Shown here piece after piece: positions 1-4,666 of a stretch of DNA of 9,120 nt. Below the pieces are notes generated by a model. It saw nothing but the letters and a program-made list of their open reading frames with translations, was not told the DNA's origin and searched no databases. Position numbers and translations under genes: made by a program. The stretch is from Coriobacteriales bacterium (GTDB taxonomy: Bacteria; Actinomycetota; Coriobacteriia; Coriobacteriales; UBA8131). Each line of letters begins with the position of its first letter. Position 1 is the stretch's first letter. The stretch lies in assembly GCA_031254905.1 (NCBI GenBank), contig JAIRTN010000115.1, positions 1 through 9,120 on the forward strand. The letters are read 5' to 3'.

Positions 1-119
1 ATATCTTTGTGCTCTACAACATCCCGACTGCCGTTTTGCTTGCGATATACGCCGCCTGCCGCGGAAAGCGAAAAAGGCAGCGCGCACTAGAAAAAATGAG
101 CATCCAAGACTTGGAGTAA
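1..119 (+). CDS. C-terminal end of a small membrane protein (5' partial)
   Basis: An open frame enters from the left edge (first whole codon at 3) and runs 38 codons to TAA at 117-119. It begins with a hydrophobic stretch (IFVLYNIPTAVLLAIYAA) that reads as the last part of a transmembrane helix. A strongly basic segment (CRGKRKRQR) follows, and then a short polar tail ending SIQDLE. The basic cluster right after the helix suggests a cytoplasmic C-terminus by the positive-inside rule. I do not recognise the family. The gene is probably real because the helix-then-basic-tail pattern is protein-like and no other frame here is. It lies upstream of the infC operon but is separated from it by about 440 bases, so it is unlikely to belong to that operon. 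Confidence 0.6.
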   Translation, partial: IFVLYNIPTAVLLAIYAACRGKRKRQRALEKMSIQDLE

Positions 120-228
120 CCCCCCCGCTCAAAAAAACCGCGGCGCTCCAACTGAGCCGTAGGGCGCAACACCCTCTTGCGCCGCAACCTCCGCATAAGG
201 GATGACCCGATGCCATCCGCATGACTGG

Positions 229-251
229 ATTGTCGGGTCAAGCCCGACAAT
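229..251. repeat. 9-bp palindromic intergenic element
   Basis: ATTGTCGGG (229-237) and CCCGACAAT (243-251) form a perfect 9-bp inverted repeat around the 5-base loop TCAAG. The flanks ACTGG and GACG, together with the palindrome, resemble a common class of dispersed intergenic palindromes in many bacterial genomes, as I remember it. Only one copy is in this window, so dispersion cannot be shown here. No T tract follows, which argues against a simple intrinsic terminator. Confidence 0.55.
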
Positions 252-295
252 GACGACCTAGGAGCACTATTGGGCTTCGCGCGGTAATGACACTC

Positions 296-330
296 GGGCG
301 GTGAGGGGTGAGGGGAGGAAGGTAGCGGGG
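296..330 (+). other. G-rich tract with quadruplex-like spacing
   Basis: Runs of three to four G lie at 296-298, 305-308, 312-315 and 327-330, separated by 6, 3 and 11 bases. Part of it is a short direct repeat of GTGAGGG (301-314). The last spacer is longer than strict quadruplex definitions allow. It sits on the non-template strand about 45 bases upstream of the putative infC -10 element. Confidence 0.35.
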
Positions 331-373
331 TTATCCCTGTAAAAAATCTTTGCTTTCGCTTTTGGACGGGGTG

Positions 374-382
374 TGGTACCAT
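374..382 (+). promoter_or_regulatory. Putative extended -10 promoter for infC-rpmI-rplT
   Basis: TGGTACCAT at 374-382 fits an extended -10 element (TGn then TACCAT, four of six matches to TATAAT). The -35 position has only a weak TTTCGC at 354-359. Initiation near 389 would give a leader of about 170 bases before infC. The match is modest. The position fits, because the leader's first hairpin begins exactly where the transcript would start. Confidence 0.45.
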
Positions 383-400
383 AACTGACGGTGTGAACGG

Positions 401-508
401 ATGACCGTTTTACACAAAGAAGCGGGACGTGTCCCCACCTTGCGGCGCTTATGCGGCTGTCTGGTCATACAAGAGGATAGAGGTTGTAAGTACCTGCCTT
501 TTTCGTGA
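401..508 (+). other. Possible leader-peptide ORF upstream of infC
   Basis: An ATG at 401, in the loop of the first leader hairpin, opens a 35-codon frame ending in TGA at 506-508. That stop touches the 5' arm of the terminator-like hairpin (508-512). The peptide (MTVLHKEAGRVPTLRR...) has three Cys but is not clearly enriched for one amino acid. There is no good Shine-Dalgarno upstream. It may be chance. It is listed because the start and stop coincide with the two hairpins. Confidence 0.2.
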
Positions 509-539
509 CCCGTTGGCCTTGCGTCTGCGGGTTTTGTTT
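508..539 (+). terminator. Candidate attenuator hairpin before infC
   Basis: ACCCG (508-512) pairs with CGGGT (528-532), extended by a T-G wobble (513 with 527), around a 13-base loop. TTTTGTTT follows at 532-539. The infC Shine-Dalgarno starts only six bases later (545), so premature termination here would switch off the whole operon. The stem is short for a strong intrinsic terminator, so strength and function are uncertain. Confidence 0.4.
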
Positions 540-544
540 ATGTA

Positions 545-560
545 TGGAGGTGGCACTATA
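545..560 (+). promoter_or_regulatory. Ribosome binding site fixing the ATA start of infC
   Basis: TGGAGGTGG at 545-553 is followed by CACT and then ATA at 558-560. It is the only strong Shine-Dalgarno between 429 and the conserved N-terminus of IF3. It cannot serve the upstream ATG at 540 because it lies after it. Confidence 0.7.
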
Positions 561-1112
561 AGCACACAGGAACCGAGAATCAATGACGAGATTATGATTG
601 ACCGGTGCCGTCTTATTGGCGTCGATGGTTCGCAACTTGGGATTTTTGAAATCGATGACGCGCAGCGTGTTGCGGATGAACAAGGGCTTGACCTCGTGGA
701 GATTGCTCCTGACGCGCAGCCGCCGGTTTGCCGGGTCATGGATTACGGGAAGTTCAAGTACGAGCAGGCTATGAAGGCCAAGCAGGCACGCAAGAATCAG
801 ACGCGTGTTGAGATTAAGGAAATGAAGTTCCGGCCCAAGATTGACGTGGGCGATTATGAAACGAAGAAGAAGCATATCGTGCGTTTTCTTGCGGCTGGGG
901 CTAAGGTCAAGGTGACTATCATGTTTCGTGGGCGAGAAATGGCCCATCCCGAACTGGGACTTAACATCCTTGAGAAACTTGCTGAGGACCTCAAGGGCGA
1001 AGCAATCATCGAAAACCAACCAAAACTTGAAGGGCGGAACATGTTTATGTTGATTGCTCCGCTGAAGAAAAGGGAAAAGGAGACAAGTAATGCCAAAAAT
1101 GAGGACGCATAG
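558..1112 (+). CDS. infC: Translation initiation factor IF-3, probable ATA start
   Basis: IF3 binds the 30S subunit, blocks premature 50S joining and checks start codon-initiator tRNA pairing. The N-domain begins [12 protein letters not shown] and contains [25 protein letters not shown]. The basic linker ([23 protein letters not shown]) leads into the C-domain with [19 protein letters not shown]. The frame is open from a GTG at 429, and an ATG lies at 540. However, the only good Shine-Dalgarno, GGAGG at 546-550, lies downstream of both and is 7 bases before ATA at 558. Starting there gives 184 residues, normal for IF3, with no N-terminal extension. A rare AUU-type start in infC is a known autoregulatory device because IF3 rejects such codons. 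By analogy the ATA here is probably deliberate. The gene overlaps rpmI by 23 bases. Family assignment is certain; the start is likely. Confidence 0.95.
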   Translation: MSTQEPRINDEIMIDRCRLIGVDGSQLGIFEIDDAQRVADEQGLDLVEIAPDAQPPVCRVMDYGKFKYEQAMKAKQARKNQTRVEIKEMKFRPKIDVGDYETKKKHIVRFLAAGAKVKVTIMFRGREMAHPELGLNILEKLAEDLKGEAIIENQPKLEGRNMFMLIAPLKKREKETSNAKNEDA

Positions 1113-1287
1113 AGGTACCGCCAAGCGTTTTAAGGTGACGGGTTCTGGGAAAATTATGCGCGCGAAAGCCTACAAGAGCCATATTCTTGAGAAGAAATCG
1201 CCGAAGCGCAAGCGTAATTTCCGCCATGAAACCGAGGTGGCGGCTTCTGACTATAAGGTTATCGCGCGCAATCTTGGGCTTCGGTAG
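1090..1287 (+). CDS. rpmI: 50S ribosomal protein L35
   Basis: This 65-residue, highly basic protein has the full L35 pattern: [21 protein letters not shown] at the start, then [15 protein letters not shown], ending in [12 protein letters not shown]35 is a small component of the large ribosomal subunit. AAAAGGAGA at 1075-1083 is the ribosome binding site, 7 bases before ATG. The gene starts inside infC and overlaps its last 23 bases in another frame, so translation is probably coupled to that of IF3. The order infC-rpmI-rplT is the conserved bacterial arrangement. Length is typical and nothing is missing. Confidence 0.97.
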   Translation: MPKMRTHRGTAKRFKVTGSGKIMRAKAYKSHILEKKSPKRKRNFRHETEVAASDYKVIARNLGLR

Positions 1288-1299
1288 GGGCCTCTTGGT

Positions 1300-1333
1300 A
1301 GGGGCCCGCGAGGCGGCCTCTGACGGGGCCCTT
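1300..1333 (+). other. Branch-free hairpin between rpmI and rplT
   Basis: AGGGGCCC (1300-1307) pairs with GGGCCCTT (1326-1333) through eight positions including one G-T wobble. Inside it, GAGG (1310-1313) pairs with CCTC (1317-1320) around a 3-base loop. Only three T follow, so this is not a convincing terminator. It could be an RNA processing or stability element in the polycistronic message, or a site affecting rplT expression. The function is unknown. Confidence 0.5.
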
Positions 1334-1347
1334 TGGCGAGGGCCTGT

Positions 1348-1402
1348 GATGCGAGTTTACGATGTAGGTTTACGATACGGGTTTTTTATGACACGAGTTT
1401 AT
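1348..1402 (+). repeat. Degenerate ~13-bp tandem repeat before rplT
   Basis: Two clear units, GATGCGAGTTTAC (1348-1360) and GATGTAGGTTTAC (1361-1373), are followed by two looser copies: GATACGGGTTTTT from 1374, and GACACGAGTTTAT (about 1390-1402). A period of 13 is not a multiple of three and the stretch lies between genes, so it is non-coding. It is transcribed as part of the rpmI-rplT spacer. Its last copy ends just before the rplT ribosome binding site. Confidence 0.6.
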
Positions 1403-1421
1403 GATAAGGGAGTGATGTAGT

Positions 1422-1784
1422 ATGTCACGCGTCAAGCGTTCAGTCGCAGCAAAGAAGAAGCGTCGCGTTGTTCTCGCGCGGGCGAAGGGTTATTACGGAG
1501 CGAAGTCGCGTTCCTATCGTGCGGCGAAGGAGCAGGTGCAACATTCGTTGCAGTATGCCTACCGCGACCGTCGCAACAAGAAGCGGGTCATCCGCCGTCT
1601 GTGGATTACGCGCATCAACGCGGCCGCCCATCTTAATGGGATGTCGTATTCGGTGTTTATGAACGGTCTTAAGAAGGCCGGTGTGCAGTTAGACCGCAAA
1701 GTTTTGGCGGACATCGCGGTTAATGACGCCGCCGCCTTTGCTAAACTTACGGAAGTGGCAAAGAAGGCCCTCGCGGCTGCTTAG
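1422..1784 (+). CDS. rplT: 50S ribosomal protein L20
   Basis: This 120-residue basic protein matches L20 throughout: [15 protein letters not shown], then [41 protein letters not shown] and the C-terminal [24 protein letters not shown]20 is an early assembly protein of the large subunit. In several bacteria it also represses its own operon by binding the leader. AAGGGAG at 1406-1412 precedes ATG by about 9 bases. The 134-base gap from rpmI is long for this operon and holds a hairpin and short repeats. Length is normal, with a small Ala-rich tail (KKALAAA). Confidence 0.97.
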   Translation: MSRVKRSVAAKKKRRVVLARAKGYYGAKSRSYRAAKEQVQHSLQYAYRDRRNKKRVIRRLWITRINAAAHLNGMSYSVFMNGLKKAGVQLDRKVLADIAVNDAAAFAKLTEVAKKALAAA

Positions 1785-1818
1785 GCAGATGCGTGGTTTG
1801 GCACGCGGCGCGGAGAGT

Positions 1819-1871
1819 GCGCGCCCGGCCGGCACGAGTGCAGGTGTGAGGCGCGGCGCGCGGTCGTTTTT
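1819..1871 (+). terminator. Possible rho-independent terminator after rplT
   Basis: GCGCGCC (1819-1825) pairs with GGCGCGC (1855-1861), and TTTTT follows at 1867-1871. The 29-base loop contains a smaller hairpin (GCAC/GTGC around 1832-1841). It lies 35 bases after the rplT stop, where an operon end is expected. The long loop and the 5-base gap before the T run weaken the call. The whole spacer is rich in GCGC, which makes chance pairing easier. Confidence 0.45.
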
Positions 1872-1948
1872 GCGGCTGCGCGGCGTGCATGCCTTCTGAG
1901 AGTGTTGAAAGTTATGTTGTTGTGATGGAATCGATTGGGAGGAGAATC

Positions 1949-2479
1949 ATGGAGTCATATCTGGAGACTAAACTTAATCTGAAGGCCCTCGACAAGTTTG
2001 CGTTGCTGCTCTACGTGATAATTGTTGTTTTTGCCGAAGTTTTGCTCGTAATCAAAGCCTTTCAGGCTCTTTTCATCGTTGGCCGCCTTGACCTCATGGC
2101 CGCCTTCCTCTCACAGTTGGAAACCGTGCTGCAGATGGTTGTTCTCGCCGTCTTTGCAATTGCTTGGCCGATTGCCACGATGTTGCTGAGACGCGTCGCG
2201 AGGGCTAAGGGCGTATCCGGCGACGGGCTGCTGGTGGCAGGGCTATTTGCCACCCCTCTGGTTGTTGCCCTCTATGCCATCGCGCTGCCCACCTTGCCGT
2301 CCGCGCAGTTGCCCATGGAGACCCCTCCGGCCCCGGCCCCAGCGCCAACGCCGGCTCCAACGTATGCTCCGGCCTCGGCTCCAACGTATGCCCCGGCACC
2401 CGCTCCGGCCCCAACCCCGGCCCCGGCGCCCGCCTCAGCCCCCACTTCGGATTCGGAAGCGGACAAGGACAGTAAGTAA
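1949..2479 (+). CDS. Unrecognised three-segment membrane protein with Pro/Ala-rich tail
   Basis: I do not recognise the family. The likely start is ATG at 1949, 5 bases after GGGAGGAG (1937-1944), giving 176 residues. An ATG at 1889 in the same frame lacks such a site. Three hydrophobic segments lie at about residues 17-44, 60-80 and 93-113, with a basic loop (RRVARAKG) between the second and third. Residues 114-170 are a low-complexity Pro/Ala/Thr tail including two near-identical copies of APTYAPAS/P. The protein ends in a charged SDSEADKDSK. If the basic loop is cytoplasmic, the tail would be outside the membrane, where Pro-rich stalks often span the wall. That is inference. It sits between the ribosomal operon and ftsZ, which has its own putative promoter, so a division role is possible but not shown. 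Confidence 0.75.
   Translation: MESYLETKLNLKALDKFALLLYVIIVVFAEVLLVIKAFQALFIVGRLDLMAAFLSQLETVLQMVVLAVFAIAWPIATMLLRRVARAKGVSGDGLLVAGLFATPLVVALYAIALPTLPSAQLPMETPPAPAPAPTPAPTYAPASAPTYAPAPAPAPTPAPAPASAPTSDSEADKDSK
2353..2400 (+). repeat. 24-bp tandem duplication inside the Pro/Ala tail
   Basis: Two adjacent 24-base units (2353-2376 and 2377-2400) match at 21 of 24 positions. Both contain GGCTCCAACGTATG and encode an eight-residue APTYAPA-type unit. The high identity, amid otherwise degenerate CCGGCC-type repeats from about 2322 to 2448, points to a recent in-frame duplication. Copy number may vary between strains. Confidence 0.75.
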
Positions 2480-2547
2480 TTTTTGCCCTGTTCCTTCCCA
2501 ACCACCCAATCTTTTCATGTTTTTGTGACCTAAAATCGCAGGTTCAC

Positions 2548-2575
2548 TTGACCAGCACCGCTTGTCTGTTACTAT
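2548..2575 (+). promoter_or_regulatory. Putative promoter of ftsZ
   Basis: TTGACC (2548-2553, five of six to TTGACA) is followed after 16 bases by TACTAT (2570-2575, four of six to TATAAT). Initiation near 2582 would leave a leader of about 60 bases. A small inverted repeat, GTCT/AGAC, lies at 2615-2626 in that leader. This is the best two-box promoter in the window by eye. Confidence 0.5.
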
Positions 2576-2643
2576 TTCTTAGATGGGTTTCATAGTAAAA
2601 ACGTGCAAGACCCAGTCTGTTCAGACATAGTTGGAGGATGTTT

Positions 2644-3777
2644 ATGCCCGATTTTTCTGGCAGGGAACACTTGGCAGTAATCAAAGTAGTTGGCGTTGGA
2701 GGCGGCGGTACGAATGCCGTCAACAGGATGATTGAAGCCGGAATAAAAGGCGTCGAGTTCATCGCCGTCAACACCGACCGCCAAGCGCTATTGATGTCGG
2801 ATGCCGACATCATCGTTCATATCGGTGAGGACCTCACACGAGGGCTCGGCGCGGGGGGCAACCCCGAGATTGGCGCCCAGTCCGCCGAGGAGAACCGCGC
2901 GGAGATTCGCGCGGCGCTTGCCGGTGCCGACATGGTGTTTATCACAGCGGGCGAAGGAGGCGGAACCGGAACAGGAGCCGCTCCCGTCGTCGCGGAGATT
3001 GCGCGCGACGAAATAGGCGCGCTCACTGTCGGTGTCGTCACGAAGCCCTTCGGCTTCGAGGGACGCAAACGCCGCATGCAAGCCGAGGACGGCATCTCGC
3101 TTCTCGCCAGTAAGGTCGATACCCTCATCGTCATTCCCAACGACCGCCTGCTTCAAATCGTCGAGAAGAAAACCTCCTTGCTCGATGCCTTCCGCATCGC
3201 TGATGACATCTTGCGCCAAGGCACCCAAGGTATCACCGACCTCATCACCATCCCCGGCCTTATCAACCTCGACTTCGCCGACGTGCGTACCGTGATGAAG
3301 AACGCCGGTACCGCCATGATGGGCATCGGTACCGCCTCGGGAGAAAACCGTGCGGTCGAAGCGGCTACCGCCGCGATTTCGAGCAAGCTGCTTGAGGCGT
3401 CCATCACGGGCGCGACCCGCATCTTGGTTTCCGTCGCCGGTGCCTCGGACATGGGTCTCATCGAGGTCTCCGAAGCCGCCGACACCGTTACGGAGGCCGC
3501 GGATTCAGAAGCCACCATCATATTCGGTTCCGTCATCGACGACACGCTGAACGACCAAGTGCGCGTCACGGTCATCGCCACGGGCTTTAACGACCACAAC
3601 ACCCAAGGCACGCTCGACTTCGGCACCATGCCTACCGCTTCAGAACTTGGCGGCAGGGCGGATTTCGTAGACGAGGCCGCTCGTTTCGCGCCAGCCCCGG
3701 GTGTCTCACCGATGCCCTCGGGTGGCAACGTACTCGATGATGACTACATCCCGGATTTCCTCAAACGGGGCTTTTGA
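2644..3777 (+). CDS. ftsZ: Cell division protein FtsZ
   Basis: FtsZ is the tubulin-like GTPase that polymerises into the cytokinetic ring under the membrane. [11 protein letters not shown] is at residues 19-29. The tubulin signature GGGTGTGA is at 105-112, preceded by Glu104 as in mycobacterial FtsZ rather than the Met of Bacillus. The NDR of VIPNDRLLQ is at 166-168. The catalytic T7 loop NLDFADV is at 208-214, with Asn208, Asp210 and Asp213. A short linker leads to the C-terminal peptide [13 protein letters not shown], the usual docking site for SepF and other anchors. GGAGG at 2633-2637 decides the start: ATG at 2644 is 6 bases away, while ATG at 2638 abuts it and cannot use it. The product has 377 residues, normal length. 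The gene has its own putative promoter. Unlike the classical dcw cluster, no mur or ftsQ gene is adjacent. Confidence 0.98.
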   Translation: MPDFSGREHLAVIKVVGVGGGGTNAVNRMIEAGIKGVEFIAVNTDRQALLMSDADIIVHIGEDLTRGLGAGGNPEIGAQSAEENRAEIRAALAGADMVFITAGEGGGTGTGAAPVVAEIARDEIGALTVGVVTKPFGFEGRKRRMQAEDGISLLASKVDTLIVIPNDRLLQIVEKKTSLLDAFRIADDILRQGTQGITDLITIPGLINLDFADVRTVMKNAGTAMMGIGTASGENRAVEAATAAISSKLLEASITGATRILVSVAGASDMGLIEVSEAADTVTEAADSEATIIFGSVIDDTLNDQVRVTVIATGFNDHNTQGTLDFGTMPTASELGGRADFVDEAARFAPAPGVSPMPSGGNVLDDDYIPDFLKRGF

Positions 3778-3799
3778 GGAAGCGCGTCCGCAGCGGCCG

Positions 3800-3862
3800 T
3801 ACCGAGCGCATCGCGCGTACCGCGCGTGCCGCGCGCATAGTACGTACCGCACGCAAGGCGCG
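3800..3862 (+). repeat. 9-bp tandem repeat between ftsZ and yggS
   Basis: Seven consecutive nine-base units run from 3800 to 3862. The best are TACCGCGCG, TGCCGCGCG, CATCGCGCG and TACCGCACG, with a consensus close to YAYCGCGCG. The array starts 23 bases after the ftsZ stop and ends about 40 bases before yggS. In one frame it would read as Tyr-Arg-Ala/His-Arg-Ala triplets, but that frame has no start or ribosome binding site of its own. It is taken as non-coding. Confidence 0.65.
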
Positions 3863-3901
3863 GCCCACAGGGGACACTATTGAGGTGCTTACCGGTTTGC
3901 C

Positions 3902-4585
3902 ATGAATCAAACTATCGCAGACAGATACCGCGTCATCCGCGAGCGCATCGCTGATGCCTGCGAGCGCGCAGGGCGCGACTCCGCAGAGGTCACGCTTGTT
4001 GCCGTGAGCAAAACTGTGGGCTTAGAAGAAGTCGCCTCAGCCATTGAAGCCGGCATTCACGACTTCGGCGAGAATCGAGCCGCACCGTTTAAGGAGAAGC
4101 GGGACGCGTTTCCCAACGAGCGCTGGCATTTTATCGGCAGAATACAAACCAATAAAGTCAGGGACATGGTTGGGCGAGCGGCCCTCATACATTCGGTGGC
4201 CTCCGAGCGCGCCCTTGTGGCGATAGCAAAGCGCGCCCAATCGCTGGACACCGTCCAAGCGCTGCTGCTCGAGGTAAATGTCTCGGGCGAGCAGAGCAAA
4301 GACGGCGTCGAGCCCCACGAACTTCCACGCCTCCTCGAGTGCGCCGCGGGGCTTGCCCACATCAGGGTCGAGGGCCTCATGACCATCGCGCCCCAAGGCG
4401 ACGAGCGCAGTATTCGCGCCGCGTTTTGCGGCCTGCGCGAGTTGCGGGAGCGCCATGCGGCTTCCTGCGGGATGACAAAGAGCATACAACTCCGTGAACT
4501 TTCCATGGGTATGTCGGAGGACTACCCTCTCGCGGTGGCAGAAGGTGCTACAATAGTACGTATCGGCAGGAGTATATGGGCTTGA
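3902..4585 (+). CDS. yggS: YggS/PLPBP-family PLP-binding protein
   Basis: The YggS (YlmE, PROSC) family holds pyridoxal 5'-phosphate in a single alanine-racemase-like barrel and buffers PLP and amino acid pools without known catalysis. The PLP lysine is Lys37 in VTLVAVSKT. Other family blocks follow: DFGENRA, WHFIGRIQTNK, LLEVNVSGEQSKDG, VEGLMTIAP, LSMGMSEDYPLA and the phosphate-binding GATIVRIGRSIW. The 227-residue length is typical, though it ends right after IGRSIWA. The only Shine-Dalgarno-like site, GAGGTG at 3882-3887, is 14 bases from ATG, a long spacing, so initiation may be weak. The gene lies between ftsZ and sepF, as ylmE precedes sepF (ylmF) in Gram-positives. It is also near proC, a frequent neighbour of yggS. 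Function assignment is firm at family level. Confidence 0.94.
   Translation: MNQTIADRYRVIRERIADACERAGRDSAEVTLVAVSKTVGLEEVASAIEAGIHDFGENRAAPFKEKRDAFPNERWHFIGRIQTNKVRDMVGRAALIHSVASERALVAIAKRAQSLDTVQALLLEVNVSGEQSKDGVEPHELPRLLECAAGLAHIRVEGLMTIAPQGDERSIRAAFCGLRELRERHAASCGMTKSIQLRELSMGMSEDYPLAVAEGATIVRIGRSIWA
4546..4554 (+). promoter_or_regulatory. Extended -10 element inside yggS, likely driving sepF
   Basis: TGCTACAAT at 4546-4554 matches an extended -10 (TGn plus TACAAT, five of six). It lies within the codons for GATIV of yggS, which here use AT-rich codons (GCT ACA ATA GTA) unlike their GC-rich surroundings. The -35 position is poor. Initiation near 4561 would give a leader of about 105 bases that includes a 7-bp inverted repeat (TCGGCGC 4604-4610, GCGCCGA 4634-4640). 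Confidence 0.45.
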
Positions 4586-4666
4586 CGGCCTTTCTGGCGA
4601 TGTTCGGCGCACATGAAGCGAGAAACGGGGATGGCGCCGAGGATGAAATCAGGTTTGAGGTGAGAC

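Larger units (their letters stand above)
120..388. other. Gene-free spacer upstream of the infC operon
   Basis: No credible coding frame is seen. The stretch begins with a run of C and a run of A just after the upstream stop. It then holds a 7-bp hairpin at 163-183 (GGCGCAA/TTGCGCC, 7-base loop, no T run), a weaker one at 200-218 (GGATG/CATCC), a stronger palindrome at 229-251 and a G-rich tract at 296-330. It ends in a putative promoter at 374-382. Neither early hairpin has a T tract, so no intrinsic terminator for the upstream gene can be named with confidence. Confidence 0.6.
389..557 (+). promoter_or_regulatory. Structured 5' leader of the infC operon
   Basis: The predicted leader opens with a hairpin at 391-415: outer GTGT/ACAC, inner AACGG/CCGTT, loop ATGA. 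It closes with a terminator-like hairpin at 508-532, just before the infC ribosome binding site. CGGGACG at 423-429 could pair instead with the 5' arm of that hairpin (504-512, two-base bulge), giving a possible antiterminator. IF3-L35-L20 operons are known to be autoregulated through leaders in Bacillus (L20-dependent) and in E. coli. Whether L20 binds here is not shown by the sequence, and I cannot match it to the known L20 leader consensus by eye. Confidence 0.4.

Noticed and set aside
163..183. Hairpin as terminator of the upstream membrane protein gene
   Set aside because: The 7-bp stem is good, but no T tract follows on the plus strand, so it is mentioned only as a structure in the spacer.
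14..382. 122-codon minus-strand frame across the left spacer
   Set aside because: It overlaps the clear C-terminus of the plus-strand membrane protein, covers palindromes and a G-rich tract, has a low-complexity Pro/Arg-rich composition and resembles no family.
429..557. N-terminal extension of IF3 from the GTG at 429 or ATG at 540
   Set aside because: The extension would add 43 or 6 residues not found in IF3, has no ribosome binding site of its own, and overlaps the leader hairpins. The good Shine-Dalgarno points to ATA at 558.
1348..1402. The short repeats as a CRISPR array
   Set aside because: Units are only about 13 bases, directly adjacent with no unique spacers, and degenerate. No cas gene is present. 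The same applies to the arrays at 3800 and 5631.
2205..2505. Gly/Ala-rich and Pro/Gly-rich minus-strand frames opposite the Pro/Ala tail
   Set aside because: They are the antisense reading of a GC-rich coding repeat, which naturally yields Gly-Ala or Pro-Gly runs. No start signal or independent composition supports them.
3701..3883. Frame rich in Tyr-Arg-Ala running over the ftsZ end and the 9-bp repeats
   Set aside because: A 9-base repeat stays open in any frame lacking a stop. FtsZ already ends in its canonical C-terminal peptide, so no frameshifted extension is needed, and no start site is present.
4582..4610. TTGACG as a -35 box for sepF just after yggS
   Set aside because: No -10-like hexamer is found 16-18 bases downstream (the region reads GGCGC-rich). 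The extended -10 at 4546 is a better candidate.
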